This document shows positions 27,053 through 35,229 of a DNA stretch of 39,328 nt, piece after piece. The stretch is from Gammaproteobacteria bacterium (GTDB lineage: Bacteria; Pseudomonadota; Gammaproteobacteria; Steroidobacterales; Steroidobacteraceae), in NCBI GenBank assembly GCA_029865465.1, contig JAOUGW010000004.1, forward strand, positions 1-39,328, in the 5' to 3' direction. The notes below the pieces were generated by a model. The model ran no database searches. It was not told the origin of the DNA and saw nothing but the letters and a program-made list of their open reading frames with translations. The stretch's first letter is position 1, and the number at the start of each line of letters is the position of its first letter. The translations under genes were made by a program, and so were the position numbers.

Positions 27053-27842
27053 AACCCACCACCCGTGATCGATCGCCGGCGGTGTCGCCCGAGTTGCGCT
27101 GGTCGAGCAGTTCGACGGCCAGGTCGCGCCGGCGCGCGACCTGCATGAGCCCGTTGATTCCGCACGCGCCGCAGGCCTGCTCGTCGGGCAGATCGCTGCG
27201 TCGGTCCATGATCGCGCGCGTGGTCCCGGCATCGAGCTGCCGCGCTTCACTCCAGGTGTGGTAGTGACTGAGATCGGAGCTGACCAGCACCAGTGTGTCG
27301 GGCCCGCCCCAGGCAGCGTCGATGACCTGCGCCACCTGCTCTGCGGGAGCGAAGCCGACGGTGAGCGGCAGGATGTCGAAGTCGTCGAGCACGACTTGCA
27401 GGAACGGCAGCTGCACTTCCAGCGAATGCTCCGCTGCGTGCGCCGGATCGGACACGCCGACCAGCCCCAGTTCCCGCAGTCGCTCGCGACCTGCCACGTC
27501 GATCGGCACCTGGCCCAGCGGCGTCGCGAATGAGTCGACTGATGGCACGGCGAGACCGCGTATCGCCACGCGATGGCTCGGGCCAATCATCACCACGTGA
27601 CGGATGATCGCGGACCAGTCGCGCAGCAGCCGATACGCAGCCCCGGCGACGGGCCCGGAGTACTGGTATCCGGCATGCGGCACGATCAGCGCCTTCGGAC
27701 GACCCGCTATCGCGGTGCGCGGCGGGCCCCCGGCAAGGTAGCCGTTCACGTCGTGTCGCAACTCGTTCGCATTCCCGGGATAGAACAGCCCCGCCACCGC
27801 GGGTGGCCGCACGCTTGACTTATCGTTATCCGGTCTCAACAT
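27024..27842 (-). CDS. amrB: MEMO-family protein (AmmeMemoRadiSam system protein B)
   Basis: A 272-residue MEMO-like protein, related to aromatic ring-opening dioxygenase subunits (LigB fold) and to human MEMO1. The conserved metal-site residues are present: His56 in VPHAGYQYSG, His90 in GPSHRV and a cysteine in ACGACGI (Cys227, possibly Cys224). DLSHYH (190-195) is another family block. ATG 27842 gives the usual start shortly before PPAVAGLFYPG; the longer frame from 27962 would overlap the radical SAM gene and has no support. It is the first gene of a minus-strand array and is divergent from the radical SAM gene over 91 bases. Confidence 0.92.
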   Translation of the reverse strand: MLRPDNDKSSVRPPAVAGLFYPGNANELRHDVNGYLAGGPPRTAIAGRPKALIVPHAGYQYSGPVAGAAYRLLRDWSAIIRHVVMIGPSHRVAIRGLAVPSVDSFATPLGQVPIDVAGRERLRELGLVGVSDPAHAAEHSLEVQLPFLQVVLDDFDILPLTVGFAPAEQVAQVIDAAWGGPDTLVLVSSDLSHYHTWSEARQLDAGTTRAIMDRRSDLPDEQACGACGINGLMQVARRRDLAVELLDQRNSGDTAGDRSRVVGYGSYVLRES

Positions 27843-27933
27843 CGTGGTTCCATGGGAGTTCGAATGCTCCCGTATGTGGTGACGCACTGAAGCGAAACCA
27901 ATATCCCGCCCGAGGCTGCTGCGCGCCAATCGT
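27843..27933. promoter_or_regulatory. divergent promoter region of the AmmeMemoRadiSam genes
   Basis: The 91 bases between the MEMO and radical SAM starts must carry both promoters. An imperfect palindrome, GGGAG-TTCGAATG-CTCCC (27854-27871), lies close to the MEMO start and could be an operator. No consensus -35/-10 pairs are obvious, and neither gene has a strong ribosome-binding site. Confidence 0.35.
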
Positions 27934-29019
27934 ATGAATACCGACTTCTCCCCCGTCCCCACTCGCTACTGGACGCGCCTCGACGACGGGCGCGTGCAAT
28001 GCGACGTCTGCCCACGCCGTTGCCGGCTGCACGAGGGCCAGCGCGGGCTTTGCTTCGTGCGAGGCCGCGAGCGTGATGGCATCGAGCTGTACACCTATGG
28101 ACGGTCCAGCGGCTTCTGCGTCGACCCGATCGAGAAGAAGCCGCTCAACCACTTCCTGCCCGGTTCGTCCGTACTTTCGTTCGGCACGGCGGGCTGCAAC
28201 CTGGCGTGCAAGTTCTGCCAGAACTGGGACATGAGCAAGTCACGCGAGATGGACACGCTCGCGGATTCGGCCTCGCCGGTGGAACTGGCGGCAACGGCGC
28301 AACGGCTCGGCTGCGCCAGCATAGCGTTCACGTACAACGACCCGACCGTATTCATGGAGTACGCCATCGATGTCGCGGCAGCCTGCCATGACGCCGGCGT
28401 GCGCACCGTGGCGGTCACGGCGGGTTACATCTGTCCGGAACCGCGGGCCGAGTTCTTTGCGTCGATCGACGCCGCCAACGTGGACTTGAAGGCATTCACC
28501 GAGCGCTTCTACCGCAAGATCTGCGGGGCCGAGCTGGCTCCGGTGCTCGAGACGCTCGTGTACCTGAAGCGGGAGACCCGGGTCTGGTTCGAGATCACCA
28601 CGCTGCTGATCCCGGGCGAGAATGACTCGGACGCCGAACTGGACGAGATGACGCAGTGGATCCGCGACCAGCTCGGCCCGGACGTGCCGCTGCACTTCTC
28701 GGCGTTCCATCCCGACTGGAAGATGAGCGACCACCCTCCGACGCCTCCCGCCACGCTCACGCGTGCGCGCGGCATCGCCATGCGCAACGGATTGCGTTAC
28801 GTCTACACGGGCAACGTCCATGATCGTACCGGCGGCAGCACCTGGTGCCATCGCTGCCACGCCCTGCTGATCGAGCGCGACTGGTACGAACTCGGTCGCT
28901 GGGGCCTCACGGCCGAAGGCTGTTGCGCCGGGTGCGGCGAGAGACTGCCCGGTGTATTCGCGCCTCGGCCGGGCACCTGGGGATCGAAGCGCCTGCCAGT
29001 GGGCCTGCACCGCGCCTGA
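27934..29019 (+). CDS. amrS: AmmeMemoRadiSam system radical SAM enzyme
   Basis: A 361-residue radical SAM protein. The [4Fe-4S]/SAM motif is CNLACKFC (Cys88, Cys92, Cys95). An N-terminal cysteine set (C23, C26, C30 in CDVCPRRC, and C40) resembles that of pyruvate formate-lyase-activase-like proteins. The C-terminal region has two more Cys pairs (WCHRCHALL and CCAGCGERLPG) that could bind zinc or another cluster. FTYNDPTVFMEYAIDV and VNLDLKAF-type blocks (here ANVDLKAFTERFY) are typical of this subfamily. The gene is divergent from MEMO-AMMECR1, so all three components are present. The reaction is unknown to me. The island junction begins 27 bases after its stop. Confidence 0.93.
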   Translation: MNTDFSPVPTRYWTRLDDGRVQCDVCPRRCRLHEGQRGLCFVRGRERDGIELYTYGRSSGFCVDPIEKKPLNHFLPGSSVLSFGTAGCNLACKFCQNWDMSKSREMDTLADSASPVELAATAQRLGCASIAFTYNDPTVFMEYAIDVAAACHDAGVRTVAVTAGYICPEPRAEFFASIDAANVDLKAFTERFYRKICGAELAPVLETLVYLKRETRVWFEITTLLIPGENDSDAELDEMTQWIRDQLGPDVPLHFSAFHPDWKMSDHPPTPPATLTRARGIAMRNGLRYVYTGNVHDRTGGSTWCHRCHALLIERDWYELGRWGLTAEGCCAGCGERLPGVFAPRPGTWGSKRLPVGLHRA

Positions 29020-29046
29020 GCGCTCAGCCCGGCGCTGGCGAAAGGT

Positions 29047-29075
29047 TGGAGCGGGTGATGGGAATCGAACCCACG
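29047..29075 (-). repeat. left attachment-site copy: 3' end of tRNA-Gly(CCC)
   Basis: These 29 bases are identical to 35230-35258 and comprise, on the minus strand, the T-arm, 3' acceptor strand, discriminator base and CCA of tRNA-Gly. No 5' half follows, so it is not a tRNA gene. Nearby are an inverted repeat TCAATCAC/GTGATTGA (29102-29109, 29134-29141) and two direct copies CGTGTGATTG/CGTGTGAATG (29131, 29142) that could be former integrase-binding sites. Confidence 0.85.
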
Positions 29076-29501
29076 TGAGTCCCGCCGCCCCTCTCGACGG
29101 ATCAATCACTTACCGACGCTCGCAGTGCGGCGTGTGATTGACGTGTGAATGTCCGGCGAGTCATCCCTGGCGAAAGAACAGCGTCCCAACAGCGGACACT
29201 GTAAGCCCGGGATCGACCCGGAGCGGACGGTCGGACGCCTCAAGAGCGGACAGTCGCGCGCACCGTTCAGCGACGATCGTGTGCTCGGTCGACCCACGAA
29301 TTGGATTCCCAAGCCCCTGCAGTTCGTTGGATTCCCGTCACCCCGTGAAGATTGTCTTCAGGCTAGGCCTGCGTGCGCGAATTACTGCCAGCATCACTTG
29401 GTTCTGCCAGACAGTTCGACGTTAGGCAGGTCCCGTCAGTGACTCATCGCGCGGGCGATCTCGTCCACCGTGGGTCTCGATTGATCGTATGCGAGTTTCA
29501 C
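29076..29501. other. non-coding stretch next to the left attachment copy
   Basis: About 425 bases with no convincing gene on either strand; the frames present have no recognisable family or start signals. It contains the short inverted and direct repeats at 29102-29151 and a GTTAGGC heptamer near 29422. It probably represents eroded island DNA. Confidence 0.4.
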
Positions 29502-30202
29502 TCAACCCCGCAGCTGGTCCGGGTCCGCGGCGACGAGAAGGACCAGCATGTGCCCGCTTGGCAAGTCCCGGCACAGCGTGTAGGTACCCGGTTCGCTCTC
29601 TAGCGCGAACCGGTGCCAGCCATCGAAGAGCGTCGCGTTCGGATCCAGCGCTGGCAACGACACCCGCTGCAGTCGCTCGCCGAGTTCCAATTTCAGCATC
29701 GGCGTGCCGCAGTCGGAACCGCCTTCCGGTTCGAGTACTGCAAACATCTTTCCCGCCGGCGTTCCCGGATCCAGTCTCAGGCCTTGCGTGGCCTGACCGT
29801 TACTGTCGATGGTCCCGGCGGCCCACCGACCCCGATAGGGCGGCACGACGATACGCAGCCGAGCGATTTCAGTTCCGGTGCGCCGGCCTCACTCGGGAGT
29901 CCCGCCGACGAGTAGTCGACGCTCGACATGACTTTCGCGCAGCCCTGGCAACCCCAACGCCCGGCCCGTTCCATCCAGTAGAGCCCGCGCGCCCGATCGT
30001 GTGTTCCGATCACTGCAATGGCGGCAATCAACATGGCCGCCGTCGAACGCTGCTCGTTGTCGGCGAACGCTTCGCCCGGGGCTGGCGTTGCCGTCGCGCC
30101 GGTCCCGGGAGACGACGCCTGCCACAGCTTCGCTTCCAGCGCATCGATCCAATGCGCCGCCTCATGCGCGGATAGGCCGTATAAGCGGCCTGTTGTCCGC
30201 AC
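29502..30202 (-). pseudogene. frameshifted hypothetical gene
   Basis: Two overlapping minus-strand frames read as one protein. The first, from GTG 30202, has sensible sequence (SAHEAAHWIDALEAKLWQ, STAAMLIAAIAVIGTHDRA, LYWMERAGRWGCQGCAKVM) up to about 29865. Sense then continues in the next frame (RLRIVVPPYRGRWAAGTIDS, then LFDGWHRFALESEPGTYTL) to the stop at 29502. A one-base indel near 29860-29870 would restore a protein of about 230 residues. The product is unrecognised; a membrane segment around the AAIAVIG stretch is possible. The 5' end borders the IS91-type remnant, so upstream codons may also be lost. Confidence 0.5.
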
Positions 30203-30392
30203 CGGAATCGGTCGAGGCGGGTTGCAATCCGGGGGGCTGATGGCAGGTCGCGGGCCACGCTCCAGGCTGAGCCGCTGCCGGCCGCCGTCGTTCGGCCGGT
30301 GAATCTTTGCATTTGATCGTGAAATGCCCGTGGAGTCGGCCGCCGGTCCACACGCGCCCGTCCCGGCCCTGGGCCGGGCGCCGCCGGGCGGT

Positions 30393-30620
30393 TCAGATCA
30401 GCCGCGAGCGCGCGGGTGGCGCGCGGCTCGGGTGCCCCGGATCGACGGCGCCGGCCGCACGGCCGAGGTGCCCGAGGATCCGTTAAATGAGCGCCGGTTG
30501 CTCGATGCTGGCGATGACGCGCAGCCGGCCGCCGCATTGCCGGCAGGTCTCGAGGTCGATGGCGAACACGCGCTTGAGGCGCTGCGCCCGGTGAGGTTCG
30601 GCGAGCAGTCGGCGGCCGAG
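30393..30620 (-). pseudogene. IS91-family transposase C-terminal remnant
   Basis: A minus-strand frame reads AQRLKRVFAIDLETCRQC followed by GGRLRVIASIEQPALI, a stop, then RILGHLG and, near the end, SRAPPARSRLI. This is the zinc-ribbon C-terminus of IS91-type (Y2/HUH) transposases. The in-frame TAA is at plus positions 30483-30485, and the natural end is the TGA at 30393-30395. The catalytic part upstream is absent or unreadable, so the element is inactive. The neighbouring 230 bases up to 30852 contain no recognisable gene. Confidence 0.65.
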
Positions 30621-30852
30621 GCCGCTCCGTGCGGGCTGGCTGGGTTGGCCGCGCCGGGGAGTGCGGGGACGGTTCCGTGGCGGTGCTGCTGCCGTGGAGT
30701 CCGACCTCCTTTGCCGGAACGGTCAAGCTCGTCCCGAGGCATAGCCTGCGACTGCTGGAGTGCTCGCTGATGGAGTTCTCACGCGTGCTGAGCCTCATGG
30801 GCGTCGGCATGAGCGGTTGTGTCCAGCGAGGGTCCCAAGACGGGGTTGCGCC

Positions 30853-31000
30853 ATGATGGGATACGGGGACATCACGCACGTTCGAGGCACGGCGCGGGTG
30901 CTGACCCGTACGGAGGCGATCGTCGGCGTTTCCTGCCTGGCCGTGATGGTCGCGGGTCCGGTCGGGGAACACGTTGCAGGGGACTCCGCGCGCGTCAGGG
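30853..31000 (+). pseudogene. K+-channel (ion channel) 3' fragment
   Basis: From ATG 30853 the frame reads MMGYGDITHVRGTARVLTR, then EAIVGVSCLAVMVAGPVG and EHVAG. This matches the selectivity filter (T-x-GYGD-I-x-P) and the last transmembrane helix of two-helix bacterial potassium channels, where the usual ending is LYLAVLVARLVG. Everything upstream of the filter is missing, and the sequence loses sense after about 31000, running into the 3' end of the opposite lipoprotein gene. It is a short relic, not a functional channel. Confidence 0.5.
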
Positions 31001-31041
31001 AAGGCAACCGATCGAACCGCAGGATTTCGCGGCCAACCAGA

Positions 31042-32364
31042 TCAGGGACGCCCGGTCGGGGAGCCGGCGATTTTACCGGACGGCCACTCCCAGGGCAGGT
31101 GCTCGAGGTCGGTGAGTTCTGTCCGGGCTTCGCCGACGATCATTACCACCCGCAGCCCGTCGGTGTAGTAGGGGTCCTCGGTGTAGTTTCGGCGCGGTGC
31201 ATCGCGGCTGGAATGACCGACGCCCTTGACATAGCCGAGCGCCCGCAGCGATCTGGAGCTGACCAGGTCCAGCGTCACGTATAGTCGCGCTTCGTCGATG
31301 ATCGGGTCGACCTTGTGCGTGACCAGGGTCTTGCTCGAGAGCTTCACGCCGATGTCCCGGCTGATCTGTCCGACCCAGACCTTCTGCCCGTTCAGCGTGA
31401 CCGGAGCGTGCCACAGACGCATGTGGTTGCGCTGGTCCACGCTTCCGCGCGCCTTCTGCAGTGCGATGTCCTGGGCGCGACCGAACAGGTACAGCGGCGA
31501 TACGGGCGAGGTCCGGTATGTCGATCCGAACATCGACGACATCGCGGTTCGCCACTTGGTATTGCCGCGGATCGTCTCGGTGAGATCCCAGCCCTGGCGC
31601 ACCAGTGCGGCCAGCACCTGCAGGCCTTCGCCGACCATCACCAGGTTCGCGGGATCACCGGGGCTCTTCTGGTCGCCTCCCAGCACGCAGCAGGGCAGCT
31701 GCTCCAGGTAGGTCCGGAACTGCGCCAGGTCCAGGTCACGTACGGCGCCCTCCTGATGCAACCGGTCGAAGTCGACCCGCATGAAGTCCGCTTCCAGCCC
31801 CGGCACCAGCTGTGCAAACTCGAAAGACCGGGCGACGCCTGCGCCGAACAGGTCGATCGTGAACACCTTGGCGCCGGGATCGAGATTCGCATAGACGTAG
31901 CCCGAGACCGTGCTGTGAGGTGGAGCCACCAGCGCTACGTGGCGGTCGACGAAGGTGTCGATCCAGTCCTCGAACTTCAATCCGTTCTTCCCCTTGAAGC
32001 GCCAGGCTACCTCCGACGGCGCGAGGTAGTCCGGGTCGACGCCAAGCGGCGACAGGAAGAGATCCGTGTCCTCCCCGTTCTCGATCTCGAGCCAGACGGG
32101 CTGAATGTTCTTCCTGGCCAGCGGCACGCCAAAGCTGGCCGCCGACTCCGCCGGGCTCAGTACCACGGCCGAGACCCGGACCGCGCCCTCGACCCGGGTC
32201 TCGGCACGCGCCCGGTAGTCCATCGACTCGGTCTGGCGGGGGGCCGAGGCGCAGCCGGCCACCCCAAGCAGCAGGACCAGGAGGGCGCTCCAGCCTGCCG
32301 CCGGCCGACGAGCCGGCCGAAGCTCGGTCGTCAGCCACGTGTGGACATTCGTCCGGGTTTGCAT
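31042..32364 (-). CDS. lipoprotein with LssY C-terminal-like domain
   Basis: A 440-residue predicted lipoprotein. ATG 32364 gives a type II signal with hydrophobic SALLVLLLGVAGC, so Cys would be lipidated and the protein anchored in the outer or inner membrane. The C-terminal half has hallmarks of the LssY_C domain: SPLYLFGRAQDIALQKARG, RNHMRLWHAP, VWVGQISRDIGVKL and THKVDPIIDEARLYVTLDL. In other bacteria this domain is often fused to DedA or PAP2 membrane domains; here it stands alone. It is the only intact cargo gene of the island. Its start lies within repeats related to the adjacent IS21 end, so the IS may supply its promoter (inference). The frame extends to 32502, but those codons look like IS sequence. 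Confidence 0.7.
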   Translation of the reverse strand: MQTRTNVHTWLTTELRPARRPAAGWSALLVLLLGVAGCASAPRQTESMDYRARAETRVEGAVRVSAVVLSPAESAASFGVPLARKNIQPVWLEIENGEDTDLFLSPLGVDPDYLAPSEVAWRFKGKNGLKFEDWIDTFVDRHVALVAPPHSTVSGYVYANLDPGAKVFTIDLFGAGVARSFEFAQLVPGLEADFMRVDFDRLHQEGAVRDLDLAQFRTYLEQLPCCVLGGDQKSPGDPANLVMVGEGLQVLAALVRQGWDLTETIRGNTKWRTAMSSMFGSTYRTSPVSPLYLFGRAQDIALQKARGSVDQRNHMRLWHAPVTLNGQKVWVGQISRDIGVKLSSKTLVTHKVDPIIDEARLYVTLDLVSSRSLRALGYVKGVGHSSRDAPRRNYTEDPYYTDGLRVVMIVGEARTELTDLEHLPWEWPSGKIAGSPTGRP

Positions 32365-32527
32365 CGACCGGATCCTCCCCCAGGGCCGGCACATTGCCCG
32401 CCGGCGGTCAGCAGATCTGCCTGAGTCCATGTTCCTGGCGCACCCGGAGGCCAGCACGGCCTCCAGGCAGGCGGCGACCTGGGCCGGAGTGTGGATTTGC
32501 ATCTAGAACTAAACCGGGTTTTGCATC
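32358..32527. repeat. three copies of TTTGCATC at the IS21-side border
   Basis: TTTGCATC occurs at 32358-32365, 32496-32503 and 32520-32527. Two copies are preceded by CCGGGT (CCGGGTTTGCATC and CCGGGTTTTGCATC). GTGTGGA precedes two of them. IS21-family ends carry several short transposase-binding repeats, so this cluster probably marks the left end of the IS21-like element. Confidence 0.5.
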
Positions 32528-32562
32528 CGACTTTGACCCGCCTCGGTGAGCCAGAGTATGGC

Positions 32563-33336
32563 TCAGGTGGTTTCAGATTTCTTCGGTCGTCGTTCCCTCC
32601 CGGATTGGATTGGGCTGTTCTTGAAGCGGTAGCTCTCGTTGCCGGTCTCGACGATGTGGCAGTGATGCGTGAACCGATCGAGCAGTGCGGTGGTCATCTT
32701 GGCATCGCCGAACACGTTGGCCCACTCGGAGAAGCTGAGGTTAGTGGTGATCACGACGCTGGTTCGTTCGTAGAGCCGGCTCAGCAGGTGGAACAGCAGC
32801 GCACCGCCGGCCTGTGAGAACGGCAGGTAGCCGAGTTCGTCGAGGATGACGAGGTCGGCGTGGGCGAGTCGGTTGGCGATCTGGCCGTGCTTGCCGGCGG
32901 CCTTCTCGGACTCGAGCAGGTTCACGAGTTCGATGGTGGAGAAGAACCGCGCGCGCAGGTGATGATGCATGACGGCCTGCACGCCGATCGCGGTGGCGAG
33001 GTGAGTCCTGCCGGTGCCGGGCCCGCCTATGAGCACGACGTTGTGCGCCTGTTCGATGAACTCGCAGGCGTGCAACGACTTGACGAGAGCAACGTCGACG
33101 GCGCTGTGCTCGAAGCGCAACCCGGCGAGGTCGCGGTAGGCCGGGAACCGCGCGGACTTGAGCTGGTACTGGATCGAGCGCACTTCGCGCTTGGCCACCT
33201 CGGCCTTGATCAGGTCGCCGAGGATGCGCTCGGCTTGCCTGAACGCGGGCGCCTGCTGCGCGGCGAGCTCCGCGACGGCCTGGGCGAGGCCGTGGAGCTT
33301 GAGCGACTTGAGGGCGACGACGAGGGAGTCAGCCAT
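32563..33336 (-). CDS. istB: IS21-family helper ATPase IstB (Walker A lysine replaced)
   Basis: A 257-residue AAA+ transposition helper that would assist IstA. Recognisable blocks are [20 protein letters not shown], the DnaA/DnaC-like ATPase core with [11 protein letters not shown], the Walker [26 protein letters not shown] and the sensor region [14 protein letters not shown]. The Walker A lysine expected in GTGKT is arginine here, which often destroys ATP hydrolysis. ATG 33336 overlaps the end of istA by eight bases, as in IS21 elements. Full length is retained, but partner istA is broken. Confidence 0.88.
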   Translation of the reverse strand: MADSLVVALKSLKLHGLAQAVAELAAQQAPAFRQAERILGDLIKAEVAKREVRSIQYQLKSARFPAYRDLAGLRFEHSAVDVALVKSLHACEFIEQAHNVVLIGGPGTGRTHLATAIGVQAVMHHHLRARFFSTIELVNLLESEKAAGKHGQIANRLAHADLVILDELGYLPFSQAGGALLFHLLSRLYERTSVVITTNLSFSEWANVFGDAKMTTALLDRFTHHCHIVETGNESYRFKNSPIQSGRERRPKKSETT

Positions 33337-34740
33337 GGCGGGCACCTCGCAGGTGGTCATAGCGAATGACGTTGGCGGCAGGCTCCTCCAGGAGCGTGAG
33401 CCGGGTGGCGGTGTCGAGCGGTGCCGGGGGCTCGGCCTCGGTGAGGCGGCGCAACAGGTTGAGCACGTGCTCCTTGGAGACGGCGCCCGCTTCGAGGGCA
33501 AGCTCCACCGCGCACAGCACGGCCTGCTCGTCGCGGTGCAGGACGAGGGCAAGGATCTCGACCATCTCGCGATCGCCGCCCGGGTGCTTGAGGAGCCGCG
33601 CCTGAAGGCGGCGGAACGCCTCCGGCAACTGTGCGAACGGCGCGCCGTTGCGCAGTGCGCCGGGCTTGCGTTGGACGACGGTGAGGTAATGGCGCCAGTC
33701 GTATACCGTGCGCACCGGGCGATCATGGCCACGGTTGAAGATCCGCGCGTGCTCGGCAACGACGCGCCCCTCGGCGACGATGGCGATGTGCTCGGCGTAG
33801 GCGCGCACGCTCACCGGGCGGTTGGCGAAGGACGCCGGCACGCTGTAGCGGTTGCGCTCGAACGCGACGAGGCAGGTGGGCGTGACGCGCTTCATGTCCT
33901 CGACGAACCCGTCGAACGGCGGCGGCACCTGCATCAGGTGCGGCCGCTCCTGCGCCCAGACCTCGGCGATCGTGCGCTCGCGCTGCTCGGTGTGGCGGAT
34001 CGCCGACCACTGCGCGATGCAGCGCTGCTCGAGTCAGGCGTTGAGCGCGGCGAAGTCCGCGAACTTCGGCACCTCGTGCCCGATGCGCGGGCGCGAGTCC
34101 TGCACGGTCTTCTCGATCTGGCCCTTCTCCCAGCCGGCGGCCGGGTTGCAGAAGCCGGGCTCGAACAGGAAGCGTCCGGTCAGGGCGCGGAAGCGGGCGT
34201 TGACGGTGCGCGCCTTGCCGCGGCCGATCGTATCGACGGCCGTCTTCATGTTGTCGTAGATGCCGCGTTTGGGTACGCCACCGAGGACGGCGAAGGCGTG
34301 GTTGTGCGCATCGAACAGCATCTCGTGCGTCTGCTGCGGATAGGCACGCAGCAGGAACGCGCGGCTGTGGCTCAACTTGAAGTGCGCCACCGCGAGCTTC
34401 AGCCGTTCGCCGCCGACCACCGCCCAGTCCTCGCTCCAGTCGAACTGGAACGCCTCCCCGGGCGCGAACACCAGCGGCACGAACGTGCCGCGGCCCGTCT
34501 GCGACTGCTCCTCGCGCTGCCGTTCCCACGCGCGCGCGAAGGCCGCGACGCGATCGTAGGAACCGCGATACCCCAGCGCCACCAGGTCATCGAACAGCTG
34601 GCGCCAGTTGCGCCGCTGCTTGCGCCCCCGCGTCGACTCCCGCTCCAGCCACGACGCCAGCGTGTCGCTGTAGGGGTCGAGCTTGCTCGGGCTCTTGCGC
34701 TTCGGGTACGCCGGCTGCAGCGTCCCGGGACGCGACCCCC
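33329..34740 (-). pseudogene. istA: IS21-family transposase IstA, 5'-truncated and with a nonsense codon
   Basis: The frame reads, from about 34740 downwards, PKRKSPSKLDPYSDTLASW, FAPGEAFQFDWSEDW (first DDE-region Asp), HEMLFDAHNHAFAVLGGVPK with GIYDNMKTAV, then NPAAGWEKGQIEKTVQ (Glu of the catalytic core). A TGA at 34034-34036 interrupts NA-stop-LEQRC, where IstA normally has Trp. The same frame then continues to the stop at 33329. The first N-terminal segment with the HTH is missing; the break lies at about 34740, where a plus-strand gene begins. There is no frameshift, only truncation plus one nonsense change. Confidence 0.85.
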
Positions 34741-35106
34741 GACGAGTTCAATCGGCGCATCTCCAAGAAGTCAAAAGAGCGGCTCGTACGCGCGGTGTCA
34801 CGGGTAGACAACGATGAGGTGGAAATACGGATCGCAATCCTCGAGAAGGAACTCGAGCTCAAGGAGACAGAGCCATATCACGTCACGGTCTATTACGTCG
34901 TAGATCAAGTGGAATGGGACCGTGACCAGTCTGTCCGCGAATCTGCGTATTTGTCTTTCGCCGACCTCGTATCAGCACTGAATGCATGCGCCGGGGTCCA
35001 GGTAGACGCCGAACTCAGCGGCGTCAAATCCGGCGACCAATTCTCCTGGCAACTCACTCGCAGCACCGACGAATGGAACTTCGCCAACCTCAGCGAATTT
35101 GAATAG
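34741..35106 (+). pseudogene. 5'-truncated small hypothetical gene
   Basis: An open plus-strand frame emerges from the broken end of istA and runs to a TAG at 35106. It reads DEFNRRISKKSKERLVRAVS, VEIRIAILEKELELKETEP, HVTVYYVVDQVEWDRDQSV and ends WQLTRSTDEWNFANLSEFE. It is acidic, with lower GC and codon use unlike the surrounding genes. The first likely start inside is GTG 34795 (103 residues), but sense extends upstream into the IS junction, so the true N-terminus is probably lost. No family is recognised; immunity or antitoxin-like small proteins have this look, but that is a guess. Confidence 0.5.
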
Positions 35107-35163
35107 CACGATGTCTGCCGCTTGGCGTTCTGGCTGGCCATGACTCCCTGGATCGAAACGCGC

Positions 35164-35181
35164 TGTCCCACCCGTGTCCCA
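35164..35181. repeat. two TGTCCCA direct repeats beside the tRNA
   Basis: TGTCCCA at 35164-35170 and 35175-35181, 11 bases apart, inside the island and about 50 bases from the tRNA end. Such spacing (one helical turn) suits arm-type sites of a lost tyrosine integrase; this is inference. Confidence 0.3.
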
Positions 35182-35189
35182 TGAACGAC

Positions 35190-35211
35190 GAAGGGCCCCT
35201 CGGGGCCCTTC
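35190..35211. terminator. strong hairpin downstream of tRNA-Gly
   Basis: A perfect 10-base stem, GAAGGGCCCC-TC-GGGGCCCTTC, lies 18 bases beyond the tRNA 3' end on the minus strand. The following plus-strand sequence (TAAGTCTTTG) has some T residues, the minus-strand side fewer. It could end tRNA transcription and the opposite small gene. Confidence 0.6.
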
Positions 35212-35229
35212 TAAGTCTTTGAATCTAGA

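Noticed and set aside
29047-29120. A second tRNA-Gly gene
   Set aside because: Only the 3' 29 bases match; the sequence beyond cannot form the anticodon or D arms, so it is an attachment-site copy.
29400-29430. GTTAGGC heptamer resembling an integron attC right core
   Set aside because: No matching left core or attC-like palindrome was found at a suitable distance, and no integron integrase is present.
30621-30852. A small plus-strand frame ending before the K+-channel fragment
   Set aside because: No start signal, no recognisable family, and it overlaps the likely upstream portion of the IS91-type remnant.
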